A DNA stretch of 64,000 bases from the NCBI GenBank assembly GCA_964647545.1, contig CAZYHS010000001.1, positions 1 through 64,000 of the forward strand. Reading direction: 5' to 3'. Both the position numbers and the translations under genes were made by a program. The notes below the pieces were generated by a model. That model worked only from the letters and a program-made list of their open reading frames with translations. It ran no database searches and was not told the origin of the DNA. Shown piece by piece: positions 17,842 to 27,094 of this stretch (positions are counted from its first letter, which is position 1; every line of letters starts with the position of its first letter). This DNA is from CAZYHS01 sp964647545 (lineage in GTDB: Bacteria; UBA10199; GCA-002796325; 1-14-0-20-49-13).

Positions 17842-18759
17842 ATGATCAAACCAAAAAAACTAGTTTCAGGCGATTTAATCGCGGTGGCGGCTCCGGCGAG
17901 TCCGTTCGAACCAAAGGAGTTTCTCGCCGGCGTTAAAAAGTTAAAAGAGCTCGGTTTCAGGGTGAAATTCCGCGAAGATATTTTTTCAAAAGAGCTTTAT
18001 CTTGCGGGCCACGACTCCAGACGCGCCGATGAACTCAACGAGTTTTTTGCCGACCCTGAAGTCGCCGCAATATTTTTTGCTCGCGGCGGATACGGCACCC
18101 AACGCGTTCTGCCGCTACTCGATATAGACCTGTTAAAGGATAATCCGAAAATCATCGCCGGTTACAGCGATATCACCGCTCTTCATTCTTTTCTGAATCT
18201 TCACGGCGTAGGCGGAAATTTTTACGCTCCAACAATCGCAAAACACTTTAATCGCGGCTCGGCGAAAACGCTTAAGCTTATGTTCTCGGCCTTGACGACA
18301 AACGAGCCGCTCGGAAAAATATTTTCAACCGGCGCGCGTGTTCTAAAACACGGCAACGCCGGCGGAAAGTTGACCGGCGGATGTCTGAGCCTCATCGCGT
18401 CGTCGCTTGGCACTTCGTACGAAATCGACACTGCCGGCTCCATTCTTTTCATCGAAGATGTCGGTGAGGCAGTTTACACCTACGACCGCATGCTGACCCA
18501 GCTTAAGGCCGCCGGAAAGTTACGCGACGTGAGCGGAATTATTTTCGGTTCGATGAGCTTGAAAAAAGGAGAAAAGCCGGAGTGGTTTTTGAAAATGCTC
18601 AAAAATACGCTCAAGGATTTTCCGGGGCCGATCGTTTATAATTTTCCGTGCGGACATCTGCCGTTCGAAAAAAACTTTGCAACGCTTCCTTTTGGCGTCG
18701 AAGCGGAGCTCTCCACAAAGCCGCTTAAGCTCAATGTCACCGAAGGGGCGCTTTTATGA
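17842..18759 (+). CDS. ldcA: LD-carboxypeptidase (peptidase S66)
   Basis: Removes the terminal D-alanine from murein tetrapeptides during peptidoglycan recycling, which fits the Mpl gene in the same window. 305 residues, normal for S66. The nucleophile is Ser109 in GYSDITAL. The other members of the Ser-Glu-His triad are expected in FIEDVGEAVYTYDRM and near CGHLPFEKN. FARGGYGTQRVLPLLD (about 79-94) is also typical. There is no signal peptide, which suggests a cytoplasmic enzyme. Its stop overlaps the start of the following serine hydrolase (ATGA), so the two are co-translated. Confidence 0.93.
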   Translation: MIKPKKLVSGDLIAVAAPASPFEPKEFLAGVKKLKELGFRVKFREDIFSKELYLAGHDSRRADELNEFFADPEVAAIFFARGGYGTQRVLPLLDIDLLKDNPKIIAGYSDITALHSFLNLHGVGGNFYAPTIAKHFNRGSAKTLKLMFSALTTNEPLGKIFSTGARVLKHGNAGGKLTGGCLSLIASSLGTSYEIDTAGSILFIEDVGEAVYTYDRMLTQLKAAGKLRDVSGIIFGSMSLKKGEKPEWFLKMLKNTLKDFPGPIVYNFPCGHLPFEKNFATLPFGVEAELSTKPLKLNVTEGALL

Positions 18760-19832
18760 ACGAGGCGATTTTCGACGCGATGCACAGAGCGCTCGACAAT
18801 GAGGTTTTTCCGGCCGCGCAGCTTTTGGCCTCAAAGAACGGCGAAATATTGATCAACGAAGCCTACGGCGAAGCTCAAATCGACACGATTTTCGACATTG
18901 CGTCACTTACGAAGGCGATCTGCACGACGACTCTTGCAATGATGCTGGCTGAAAACGATGCGCTTATTCTTGACGATCCTATCTCGAAATTTCTTGGCAG
19001 CCGGCTGACGCCTGACAAAGCGGCGATTACCGTCCGGCATCTTTTGAACCATTCGTCGGGGCTTCCCGCGCACGAAGACTACTTTCAAACCGTGCCGAAG
19101 GCCGACCTGTGTAAACACAGCGGCAAAGAGATAATCGTCAATGCCGTTTGTAACGAGCCGCTCGAATACCAAACCGGCAAAAATAGCCTCTACTCCGACC
19201 TTGGATTCATTTTGCTAGGCGAAATAATCGAAAGCACGCTCGACCAGCCGCTCGACGATGCCTTTGCAAAACATATCGCTGCGCCGCTTGGGCTTGAAGA
19301 TACTTTTTTTGTGAATCTCAACGCGCGCGAAAGCACAATTGTGCGCAAATTTGCACCGACCGAAGATTGCCCGTGGCGCGATAAAATGATGCTTGGCGAA
19401 GTTCACGACCAGAATGCGTGGGCCATGGGCGGGGTTGCCGGACACGCCGGATTGTTTTCCACGTCGGCGGACATTCATAAGTTCATCGCGGCGCTTGTTG
19501 ACGCCTACAACGGGCGCGGCGGCTTTTTGAAAAAAGATACCGTCGAAAGATTTCTGCCGTTCCACTTTAAACTGACCGAGTCCAATTCAACTTGGCTGCT
19601 TGGCTGGGACAGGCCGTCTCATGCGAATTCGCAGGCCGGCTTGCACTTTTCAAAGAAATCTATCGGACACTTGGGTTACACCGGATGTTCAATGTGGATA
19701 GACTTGGAACAGAATTTCTGGACGATCCTTTTAACGAACCGAATTCATCCGACAACGATGAATGAAAAAATCAAATCGTTTCGCCCGATGATCCACAATC
19801 TTGTTTACGAAGAGCTAATCAAAAACGGTTAA
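18756..19832 (+). CDS. Serine hydrolase of the class C beta-lactamase / penicillin-binding protein superfamily
   Basis: A 358-residue protein with the SxxK catalytic motif SLTK (Ser50, Lys53) and the nearby HLLNHSSGLP. YSDLGFILLGEII stands where the YxN motif is expected, with Asp in place of Asn, and GMAGHAGLFST-like features appear as GGVAGHAGLFST. A late GHLGYTG stands for the KTG/HxG box. The reaction could be D-Ala-D-Ala carboxypeptidase, esterase or amidase; beta-lactamase activity is not implied. No signal peptide is seen. It is coupled to ldcA upstream and lies 2 bp before rimO. Pairing with ldcA suggests a role in murein peptide turnover, by inference. Confidence 0.88.
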   Translation: MNEAIFDAMHRALDNEVFPAAQLLASKNGEILINEAYGEAQIDTIFDIASLTKAICTTTLAMMLAENDALILDDPISKFLGSRLTPDKAAITVRHLLNHSSGLPAHEDYFQTVPKADLCKHSGKEIIVNAVCNEPLEYQTGKNSLYSDLGFILLGEIIESTLDQPLDDAFAKHIAAPLGLEDTFFVNLNARESTIVRKFAPTEDCPWRDKMMLGEVHDQNAWAMGGVAGHAGLFSTSADIHKFIAALVDAYNGRGGFLKKDTVERFLPFHFKLTESNSTWLLGWDRPSHANSQAGLHFSKKSIGHLGYTGCSMWIDLEQNFWTILLTNRIHPTTMNEKIKSFRPMIHNLVYEELIKNG

Positions 19833-19834
19833 TC

Positions 19835-21235
19835 ATGAAAAATCTATGTTTGGTCAGCCTCGGCTGTCCTAAAAATCTTGTCGATTCCGAAATAATGCTC
19901 GGGCTGCTGGAAAAAGCCCGCTACCGGCTTGTCGCCGAGCCGAAGAACGCCGACGTAATTATCGTCAACACCTGCGCGTTCATCGGCGACGCCAAAAAAG
20001 AGGCGATCGACACAGTTCTTGAAATGGCCGAATTAAAAAACGGCCGCTGTAAAAAACTTATCGTGACCGGCTGCCTGCCGCAGCGGTACAAAGACGAAAT
20101 CGCCGGTCTTTTCCCCGAGGTCGATCTCTTCGTCGGCACCGGAGAATATCAAAATATTGTGGAGCTGCTAGATGCTTGTCGTCTCCGCGGTGGTAAGCGG
20201 GGAAGCAGTGAACGAGCGAGTTTCCCGTTCAAAGCCGCGGGAATGACCGCGACATCCGATGCGTGCACTAAAGTCGGTGTTTCAAAATTCATTCACAACG
20301 CTAAGACCCCGCGAAAAGTTTCGACGCCGAAACATTTTGCCTACGTTAAAATTGCCGAAGGATGTTTTCACGGCTGCAGCTTTTGCATCATCCCAAAGAT
20401 TCGCGGGGCTTTCAGAAGCCGCACAATTGCCGACATCGTCACAGAGGCGAGAGCTCTTATAAAAGACGGTGTGAAGGAACTTATTCTTATCGCACAGGAC
20501 ACCTCTTCGTACGGACGCGATCTGCGTGACGGCTCGAATTTGGCCGCGCTCCTTCGCGCTATCGAAAACATTAAAGGCGATTTTTGGATCCGCGTCATGT
20601 ACGCCTATCCAACCAGCATCACAGCCGAGCTTATCGACGTTTTTGCTTCCTCGAAAAAAATCTGCCGCTATGTCGATGTCCCAATCCAGCACATTAGCGA
20701 CAACATTTTAAAGGCGATGCGGCGCAAGGAGACGATGCGCGATATTCGAAATCTGGTCGGCAAGCTCAGGGCCTCCATTGAAGGCGTGGTGCTTAGAACA
20801 TCTCTTATCACAGGTTTTCCAAGCGAAGGAAAACGCGAGTTCAACGAGCTTGCCGGTTTTGTGCGCGAAGGCTGGTTCAATCACCTCGGCGCTTTTGCCT
20901 ATTCAAGGGAAGAGGGGACTCATGCCGCGAAGCTGAAATCTCAGGTCTCTCAAAAGATCTCGCGCGAGCGGCAAAACGCCATAATGGAAATCCAAGCCGA
21001 GGTCTCACTTGCCAGAAATCTCGAAATGGTTGGCAGCAGCACACGCGTTCTTGTCGATAAGGTCGAAGCCGGCAAAGCCATGGGGAGAACCTGCGGGCAG
21101 GCACCCGATATTGACGGAGTCACAATTGTAAAATTTCGCCGATCATCGGACGCACGGATTGTAAAGACCGGCTGTTTTATCGATGTGAAGATAACCGGCT
21201 GCGATCATTACGACCTTACTGCGGAGGTGTTCTAA
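19835..21235 (+). CDS. rimO: Ribosomal protein S12 methylthiotransferase RimO with a repeat-derived insertion
   Basis: Adds a methylthio group to Asp88 of ribosomal protein S12 using two 4Fe-4S clusters. The N-terminal cluster cysteines are in SLGCPKNLVDSE, VNTCAF and TGCLPQRY, and the radical SAM motif is GCFHGCSFCIIPKIRG. A TRAM domain closes the chain. At 466 residues it is about 20-30 longer than usual. The excess lies at about residues 112-150 (RLRGGKRGSSERA onward), in the linker between the two cluster domains, exactly over a palindromic repeat that also occurs between genes at 60.66 kb. The frame stays open through it. The stop and the next start overlap as TAATG. Confidence 0.95.
   Translation: MKNLCLVSLGCPKNLVDSEIMLGLLEKARYRLVAEPKNADVIIVNTCAFIGDAKKEAIDTVLEMAELKNGRCKKLIVTGCLPQRYKDEIAGLFPEVDLFVGTGEYQNIVELLDACRLRGGKRGSSERASFPFKAAGMTATSDACTKVGVSKFIHNAKTPRKVSTPKHFAYVKIAEGCFHGCSFCIIPKIRGAFRSRTIADIVTEARALIKDGVKELILIAQDTSSYGRDLRDGSNLAALLRAIENIKGDFWIRVMYAYPTSITAELIDVFASSKKICRYVDVPIQHISDNILKAMRRKETMRDIRNLVGKLRASIEGVVLRTSLITGFPSEGKREFNELAGFVREGWFNHLGAFAYSREEGTHAAKLKSQVSQKISRERQNAIMEIQAEVSLARNLEMVGSSTRVLVDKVEAGKAMGRTCGQAPDIDGVTIVKFRRSSDARIVKTGCFIDVKITGCDHYDLTAEVF
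20180..20247. repeat. In-frame palindromic repeat inside rimO
   Basis: On the minus strand it begins GTCATTCCCGCGGCT and ends with CCCCGCTTACCACCGCGG. The intergenic copy at 60661-60733 has the same arrangement (GTCATCCCAGCGGCT ... CCCCGCTTACGACTGCGG), with the outer arms able to pair. It encodes about 23 extra residues in the RimO linker. Confidence 0.75.
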
Positions 21236-22188
21236 TGCTTCATTCCGAATTCGACAATCTTGTTAAGTGGCGGCACAGGCAAAAACCTTTCTACGAAAAT
21301 TATTATTTGAAGGTGAATTATCCATCTTTGGGCGTTGCGTTGTGGCTTCGCTATACTTTTTTGTCGCCGGCCAAAGGTGAACCGAGCATGAGCGTTTGGG
21401 CGATCTTTTCCGACCTGAAGGACGCTCGAAATAACGTCGCGTTGAAAGAGACTTTCCCGATCTCCGACGTGATCTACAAAAAATCGACATTTGAAATTAA
21501 GTGCAAGAGTTTTGGAATTAACAATTTTTCCGCGAAGGGAGTTATGAAGGGGTTAGGCAGAGAGCTCGCGTGGGAACTGGCTTGGGAGCCTTCGCGTAAC
21601 TCTTTTCGCATTATGCCCGAGCCGTTTTATTGGTTCGGTGTTCCCTCCACGAAGGTTGTCACACCGAACATGGCTTGTGCGGCTTCCGGATATTTTTCTA
21701 TCGACGGCGTGAAATATCCTCTCAACGGGCATCGTTTGCATCAGGGGCACGTTTGGGGAAAAAGCTATTCCAAAAGGTGGGCATGGGCAAATTGCATCGA
21801 TTTTGCCGAAGATAAAAGCGCGGTGCTTGAACTTTTGTCGAAGCCGCCGCTGGGGCTTGGATATTTTTCGTGCCGTGATCTGGAAGGAAATGTCTGGCTC
21901 AAGGGGAAATATGACGCCAACAGCTGGCACTTTTCCGGCAGAAACAGAAAATTCAAGATCGAAGGTTCAATTGGAGTCGCGACGCAAAATATCATTGGCG
22001 TCACTTACGACGACCCGACGGGCGGCAAACGCTTTTGTTACAATACAAAGATCGCCGACGCGGTCGTTGAAATCAGAAAGAAGCTTCGAAAAGGCTGGGG
22101 AAGCCCGCAGCGATTTACATCTGTCGGTGCGTGCGCCTTTGAGACCGTGGAATCCTTTCCCGTGTCCGGTTTGGAGCTCGGTCTATGA
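21235..22188 (+). CDS. CrtC/AttH-like lipocalin-fold protein, function unknown
   Basis: A 317-residue protein rich in beta-strands, aromatics and Trp, with no signal peptide. The pattern (RYTFLSPAKGEPSMSVWAIF near the N-terminus; GHRLHQGHVWGKSYSKRWAWANCIDF in the middle) resembles the hydroxyneurosporene synthase (CrtC)/AttH/tocopherol cyclase-like superfamily, which are double lipocalin-like barrels that bind hydrophobic molecules. I infer only the fold. There are no carotenoid genes nearby, so the CrtC reaction is not supported. It starts inside the rimO stop (TAATG) and its own stop overlaps the next start, so it is translated in one operon with rimO and the TIGR03960 gene. Confidence 0.65.
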   Translation: MLHSEFDNLVKWRHRQKPFYENYYLKVNYPSLGVALWLRYTFLSPAKGEPSMSVWAIFSDLKDARNNVALKETFPISDVIYKKSTFEIKCKSFGINNFSAKGVMKGLGRELAWELAWEPSRNSFRIMPEPFYWFGVPSTKVVTPNMACAASGYFSIDGVKYPLNGHRLHQGHVWGKSYSKRWAWANCIDFAEDKSAVLELLSKPPLGLGYFSCRDLEGNVWLKGKYDANSWHFSGRNRKFKIEGSIGVATQNIIGVTYDDPTGGKRFCYNTKIADAVVEIRKKLRKGWGSPQRFTSVGACAFETVESFPVSGLELGL

Positions 22189-24386
22189 GCGTTCTGACAG
22201 TCGATCAAATCGAGAGGCTTCTGGAAAAAGTCAGGCGCCCGTCGCGTTACATAAATTCCGAAATTAATTCCGCAGCAAAGAATTGGGACGAATCTTCGGT
22301 GAGGTGGTGTCTGATTTTCCCCGACACCTACGAAATCGGGATGAGCCATGTCGGGCTCGAGATACTCTACCACATTTTAAACGCAGACCGGCAAACCCTC
22401 GCCGACAGAGCCTATGCGCCGTGGATAGACATGGAGGGCGCGATCCGCGAGCAGGGGAAAAAGCTCTGGGGGCTTGAATCAAAACACGAACTTTGCGATT
22501 TCGACGTGCTCGGATTTAATCTTTCGTACGAGCTTACCTACACGAACGTTCTGAACATTCTGGATTTGGCCGGCTTGCCGGTTGTGGCGTCGGAGCGTGG
22601 CGAAAGCGCCCCTCTTGTGATAGCCGGCGGAGTCGCTGCGTTCAATCCGGCGCCGATGACAAAATTCATCGACGCGTTCGTTGTCGGCGACGGCGAAGAG
22701 GTTGCCGTCAAAATAAACGTAATTTTAAAATCGATGAAGGGCCGCACAAAGCACGAAAAGCTTTCGGCGCTTTCGAAGCTCGATGGACTCTTTGTGCCGT
22801 CCGTCGACATTTGCGACGGTGTGAAGAAACAAGTTGCGCGTGCAACTGTTGCCGACTTGAACAATGTTTCGTTCACATCGAAACCGATCGTGCCGTTTAT
22901 GCAGGTCATTCACGACCGGTGCGGAATCGAAATTGCGCGCGGCTGTTGTCGCGGCTGCCGCTTCTGCCAAGCCGGCTACATTTACCGTCCGGTGCGAGAG
23001 CGCGACGCTTCCAAAGTGCAGAACTTTGCGATGTCACAGCTTGACGCAAGCGGAAACGAAGAGCTTTCGTTTCTCTCTCTTTCGGCCGGTGACTACACGA
23101 ACATTCCGGCACTTTTGACGTCGGTTGCAAATGCTCGTGAAGATGCGTGGACAAACATAAGTTTGCCGTCGCTTCGCGTTGAAACGCTGACTCCAGAAGT
23201 TATTGGAGTTCTCAAGCGCACGCTCGGCGGAGGTTTTACGCTTGCTCCCGAAGCCGCCACCGAAAGATTGCGCGCGGTCATTAATAAGGGAAACACAGAA
23301 GCCGACCTTATTTCGACCGTTGAAAAAGTGGTCGCGACCGGCTGGAGGCTTATCAAGCTCTATTTTATGATCGGGCTGCCGACCGAGACCGAAGAAGATG
23401 TGCGCGCTATTGCGGCCTTGGCGCACAAGGTTCTCGACACGGCAAAGCGCGTCAGAGGCGGCGTGCAGATAACGGTCAGCGTTTCGACGTTCGTTCCCAA
23501 ATCGCACACCCCTTTTCAATGGTGCGCGCAAATGTCTCTTGAAGAGACCCTCGCAAAACAGCAGTTGCTTCAGTCGCTTTTGCGACGCAAAGGACTTGAG
23601 CTTAAATGGCACAGCGCCGAGATAAGTTATCTCGAAGGAATTTTCGCCCGCGGCGACGAGCATGTCGGCGACATGATTTTTGAGGCGTGGAAAAATGGAG
23701 CTCGTTTTGACGCGTGGGACGAAACATTCAAGTACGACGTGTGGCTCGAAGCTGCAAAAAAAGCGGGTATCGACCCGAAAAATTACGTTGAGCGGGCAAG
23801 GGACCTCGACGAGAAGCTCCCGTGGGATAATATTTTTTCGCAGCTCGATAAGAATTTCCTAAAGCTCGAATATCAAAAGGCGATTGCCGGCGAGACGACG
23901 CCCGAATGCTTTAACGGGCCGTGTTCGAACTGTGGCGTTTGCGATGCAAAGAGCGTAAAGCTTGTAAAGAATGAAGTGCAGCTGCCGGTTGCGGGTCCCG
24001 AGGTCGTTGCGAGCGAATCGAAGCGATCCGGCGAGCAAACTGCGTTGTCACGGCACTTTGTGCCTCGCGACAACGCAAGTGCAGGCCCCATTGCGCAAAA
24101 ATTTACCTTCCAACTTGCCAAGACGGGTATTCTTCGCTGGCTGTCGCATTTAGAATTGATGCAGGCTCTTCGAAGGGCGATAAGACGTTCGGGGCTTAAA
24201 GCGGCCTATTCTCAGGGCTTTCATCCTCACATGAAAATGTCTGTCGATCCGGCTTTAAAGGTCGGGCAAGCCGGAAGCGTCAATGTCGTTGTGTCGATTT
24301 TCACCGATTACTGCGCGGCGGAAGTGGAAAGTTTGATTCAGAATGAGCTTCCAACCGGCCTGAAAATAATAAGCAACAATTCCTAA
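22185..24386 (+). CDS. TIGR03960-type B12-binding-like radical SAM protein fused to a TIGR03936 (DUF2344) domain
   Basis: A 733-residue two-part protein. The N-terminal part has a B12-binding-like region (FPDTYEIGMSHVGLEILYHILN; SYELTYTNVLNILDLAGLP) and then a radical SAM core with CxxxCxxC in ARGCCRGCRFCQAGYIYRP. GLPTETEEDV follows. The C-terminal part (FQLAKTGILRWLSHLELMQALRRAIRRSG; YSQGFHPHMKMS) is the TIGR03936/DUF2344 domain. In other bacteria the two parts are often fused or adjacent, frequently next to rng as here (rng is one gene downstream). The true reaction is unknown to me. The linker at about residues 606-632 (VVASESKRSGEQ onward) is encoded by a palindromic repeat and is absent from the conserved core. 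Confidence 0.93.
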   Translation: MSVLTVDQIERLLEKVRRPSRYINSEINSAAKNWDESSVRWCLIFPDTYEIGMSHVGLEILYHILNADRQTLADRAYAPWIDMEGAIREQGKKLWGLESKHELCDFDVLGFNLSYELTYTNVLNILDLAGLPVVASERGESAPLVIAGGVAAFNPAPMTKFIDAFVVGDGEEVAVKINVILKSMKGRTKHEKLSALSKLDGLFVPSVDICDGVKKQVARATVADLNNVSFTSKPIVPFMQVIHDRCGIEIARGCCRGCRFCQAGYIYRPVRERDASKVQNFAMSQLDASGNEELSFLSLSAGDYTNIPALLTSVANAREDAWTNISLPSLRVETLTPEVIGVLKRTLGGGFTLAPEAATERLRAVINKGNTEADLISTVEKVVATGWRLIKLYFMIGLPTETEEDVRAIAALAHKVLDTAKRVRGGVQITVSVSTFVPKSHTPFQWCAQMSLEETLAKQQLLQSLLRRKGLELKWHSAEISYLEGIFARGDEHVGDMIFEAWKNGARFDAWDETFKYDVWLEAAKKAGIDPKNYVERARDLDEKLPWDNIFSQLDKNFLKLEYQKAIAGETTPECFNGPCSNCGVCDAKSVKLVKNEVQLPVAGPEVVASESKRSGEQTALSRHFVPRDNASAGPIAQKFTFQLAKTGILRWLSHLELMQALRRAIRRSGLKAAYSQGFHPHMKMSVDPALKVGQAGSVNVVVSIFTDYCAAEVESLIQNELPTGLKIISNNS
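24003..24078. repeat. In-frame palindromic repeat inside the TIGR03960 gene
   Basis: Begins GTCGTTGCGAGCGAATCGA and contains a strong hairpin, TGCGTTGTC (24041-24049) pairing with GACAACGCA (24069-24077), with extra pairing inside. It resembles the intergenic repeat at 46680-46717 (GTCATTGCGAG...). It encodes about 25 residues of a flexible linker. Confidence 0.75.
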
Positions 24387-24420
24387 GATTCGCCGATATA
24401 GCCTTACAGCCAGAGGCTCT

Positions 24421-25548
24421 ATGGATTTTTTCAGCGTAAATATAAAGTACGGTTCCTACGCAGAGAATCATGCTCTATGCGCGGACGGGAATTGCGGAAC
24501 TCTTACAGACGAGGATATTCTCCTTGCCCGCTCGGCGTTTTGCAGCGGCCGATCGCCTATCGCAGGGCACCACGAATTGGCCGAGGTCTGCAAACTTGAA
24601 GGGGCGGTGACAACCGGTGCGCTCTGGCGTGCGGCTACATCGTTTAAGAACAAAGCCGGAATTTTTTCACCGGAAAGCCCACTCTATTCGATCGCCGAAA
24701 TTGAGGGGGACATAAGCTCACGACGCATTAAAAATTATGGAGTGACATTTGTAGCGGAGCTTTACGCCGAGGTGTCGCGCTTTGCGGAATCTCGACCTTT
24801 TGCGTCCGGCCGTGAGCTTGTCGGGGCTCTCTTTTCGGCGATGAGAAAAAGGCACGTCGAGTTTGAAAAACAGCCGGAAAATCGTGTGGGCGCGGGGTTG
24901 TTCTTTTCAAGCCTTTCAAGGCGCGAGCTGGACCAGAACAATGAGGAGCATTTTTATATCGACTGTGATATTTCGTCGTTGATCGTCTATGTCATCGGTA
25001 GGGAGCTTGGCTGGCCTATATCGCTGGTCGTAATGCCAAGGCATGTTGCGGTTAGTTGGAGCTCTCCGGCGGAAAACTTCATTGCCGATCAGGGAGAGTT
25101 CTTTGACCTCTCGCATTTTCAGGCTCAGTTAAAACTTACTGCGCCCGAAGTCTCGCATGCCAGCTCTCCGGAGTCGATCGTGCTAAATAACCTCGCTTTG
25201 GAGCTGCTTGGCAGGGGGGATTATGACAACGCCGAACTAAACTTTATAAGAGCGCTCGAGGCCGATCCCGAAAATATCAGTGCGCTTATCGGTATGTGCG
25301 CTCTGAAAATTCAGTTCGATCAACTTGATTTGGCCCAAAAATATTGTGACCAAGGATTTAGATTGTATCCTAATTTTGAAGGCTCCATCTTTTTCATGGG
25401 CGTTTTTTTATACAAGTCGGGCGATATTGATTCGGCCGAAAAACTTTTTAGTAGAACGCTCGCGATGAACCCCGATAACAAAGCCGCAGCGGGATTTCTT
25501 AAAAATATCGAGTCAAGGCGGGTTGACAATTCCGATTTAAGCAGGTAA
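24421..25548 (+). CDS. Transglutaminase-like (SirB1-like) cysteine domain with C-terminal TPRs
   Basis: A 375-residue protein. The middle part, YIDCDISSLIVYVIGRELGWPISLV, followed by MPRHVAVSW and then IADQG, has the layout of transglutaminase-like proteins of the SirB1/DUF1460-type group. It offers a Cys182, His208, Asp223 triad. The last 130 residues hold three TPR units (GDYDNAELNFIRALEADPEN; LDLAQKYCDQGFRLYPN; GDIDSAEKLFSRTLAMNPDN). No signal peptide. A weak AGAGG precedes the ATG. It lies 34 bp after the TIGR03960 gene and 9 bp before rng, so is probably in the same transcript. Whether it is a peptidase or a binding protein is unknown. Confidence 0.75.
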   Translation: MDFFSVNIKYGSYAENHALCADGNCGTLTDEDILLARSAFCSGRSPIAGHHELAEVCKLEGAVTTGALWRAATSFKNKAGIFSPESPLYSIAEIEGDISSRRIKNYGVTFVAELYAEVSRFAESRPFASGRELVGALFSAMRKRHVEFEKQPENRVGAGLFFSSLSRRELDQNNEEHFYIDCDISSLIVYVIGRELGWPISLVVMPRHVAVSWSSPAENFIADQGEFFDLSHFQAQLKLTAPEVSHASSPESIVLNNLALELLGRGDYDNAELNFIRALEADPENISALIGMCALKIQFDQLDLAQKYCDQGFRLYPNFEGSIFFMGVFLYKSGDIDSAEKLFSRTLAMNPDNKAAAGFLKNIESRRVDNSDLSR

Positions 25549-25557
25549 TCCAAAAAT

Positions 25558-27024
25558 ATGGCTAATGAACTTTTGATCAATCGCACGCTCGGCGAAACGC
25601 GAGTGGCGCGTCTTGAAAACGGCAGCGTCGCCGAGTTTTACGTCGAACGCACCCGAGAAGCCGACATAGTCGGCAATATTTATAAAGGCAAGGTAGTGCG
25701 CGTTCTTCCGGGGATGCAGGCCGCGTTCGTTGAAATAGGGCTTGCGCGGACGGCGTTCCTTCACATGTCCGATTTCATCGCAGGTGAAGACATGGCGGAA
25801 GGCATCACCGAAGCGGCAAAAAAACTCAATACGCGCGACCTTCTGAAAGAGGGACGCGAGATACTTGTTCAAGTTGCCAAAGAGCCGATAGGCACAAAAG
25901 GGGCCCGCTTGACCTCGTTTGTCAGTTTGCCCGGGCGTTATCTTGTTTACATGCCGACGGTCGATCACATCGGTATTTCCCGCCGCATTACCGATAGCGC
26001 AGAGAGATCGCGTCTGAAAGATATCATCAGCAAAACCAAGCCCAAAGACGGCGGGTTCATAATCCGCACAGCAAGCGAAGGGGTTTCTCAACGCGAGCTC
26101 AAAGCGGACATTCATTATCTTACAAAACTTTGGGACCAGATCGAAGAGTCCGCGAAGAAGACCAAGGCGCCGGCGCTTGTTCACGGCGAGTTCGACGTTG
26201 TGCTAAGAGTTGTCCGCGATATGTTCACCACCGACGTTGACCGTGTCATCGTCGATTCAAAGCACGACTACGATCGCATCAGAAAATTCGTCGAGAAATT
26301 CATGCCGAGCATGAAAAAGGGAGTGCAGCTCTACGACAGCAACGAGCCGCTCTTTGACAAGTACGGCATTGAGGTCGAAATCACCCGCGCTCTCGGACAG
26401 AAAGTTTGGCTTAAGTCGGGCGGTTACATTATCATCGAGCAGACGGAAGCGCTTACCGCCATCGACGTTAACACGGGAAAATTTGTCGGCAAACGCAATC
26501 TTGAAGACACCATTCTTAGGACCAACCTTGAAGCCGTCAGAGAGATCGTCTATCAACTTAAATTGCGCAACATCGGCGGCATCATCGTCATTGATTTTAT
26601 CGACATGAGCGAACATCAAAACCGCACAAAGGTATTCAATGCGCTCAAAGAGGCACTGCGTGCCGACAGAATGCGCACGACCATCACTAAAATATCGGAG
26701 CTTGGTCTGGTCGAAATGACGCGCAAAAGAACCCGCGACGACCTTAGAAATATGCTGACCGATCCGTGTCCTTATTGCGAGGGCAAAGGTTCTCTTAAGT
26801 CACCCACGACAGTTTGTTATGAAATATTCAGAGAAATTATGCGGCAGGGCCGAAACATAAAAGGACGACAGGTTTTCGTTTACGTCAACCCGAGCGTGGC
26901 GAATTTACTCTATAACGAGGAGAGACGCTGCGTTGAAGATCTGGAAAGTCTCTTGAAAAAGACCATAAATATCAAGGATATAGCAGATTTTCATATGGAG
27001 CAGTTCGAAGTCGGCGAAAAGTGA
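25558..27024 (+). CDS. rng: Ribonuclease G (Rne/Rng family)
   Basis: An endoribonuclease that processes the 5' end of 16S rRNA and degrades mRNA. It has 488 residues, the RNase G length without the C-terminal scaffold of RNase E. An S1 RNA-binding domain covers about residues 35-120 (GNIYKGKVVRVLPGMQAAFVEIG). The catalytic magnesium ligands are Asp303 (TAIDVNTGKFVG) and Asp346 (VIDFIDM). The zinc-link is DPCPYCEGKG with Cys404 and Cys407. It ends in a small C-terminal domain typical of RNase G. The gene ends 22 bp before the TTGACA of the rplU promoter, with a small AGCTC hairpin between. Confidence 0.96.
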   Translation: MANELLINRTLGETRVARLENGSVAEFYVERTREADIVGNIYKGKVVRVLPGMQAAFVEIGLARTAFLHMSDFIAGEDMAEGITEAAKKLNTRDLLKEGREILVQVAKEPIGTKGARLTSFVSLPGRYLVYMPTVDHIGISRRITDSAERSRLKDIISKTKPKDGGFIIRTASEGVSQRELKADIHYLTKLWDQIEESAKKTKAPALVHGEFDVVLRVVRDMFTTDVDRVIVDSKHDYDRIRKFVEKFMPSMKKGVQLYDSNEPLFDKYGIEVEITRALGQKVWLKSGGYIIIEQTEALTAIDVNTGKFVGKRNLEDTILRTNLEAVREIVYQLKLRNIGGIIVIDFIDMSEHQNRTKVFNALKEALRADRMRTTITKISELGLVEMTRKRTRDDLRNMLTDPCPYCEGKGSLKSPTTVCYEIFREIMRQGRNIKGRQVFVYVNPSVANLLYNEERRCVEDLESLLKKTINIKDIADFHMEQFEVGEK

Positions 27025-27046
27025 AGAGAAAAAGCTCTTCCAGAGC

Positions 27047-27075
27047 TTGACAAATAATAATTCATCGGCTAAGTA
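27047..27075 (+). promoter_or_regulatory. Probable sigma-70 promoter of the rplU-rpmA-obgE operon
   Basis: -35 TTGACA (27047-27052), 17-bp spacer, -10 TAAGTA (27070-27075). It is followed by a leader of about 70 nt containing a stable hairpin, then the rplU ribosome site GAAGGGA. Confidence 0.65.
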
Positions 27076-27094
27076 CCCGCAGCTTTTTTAGGAA

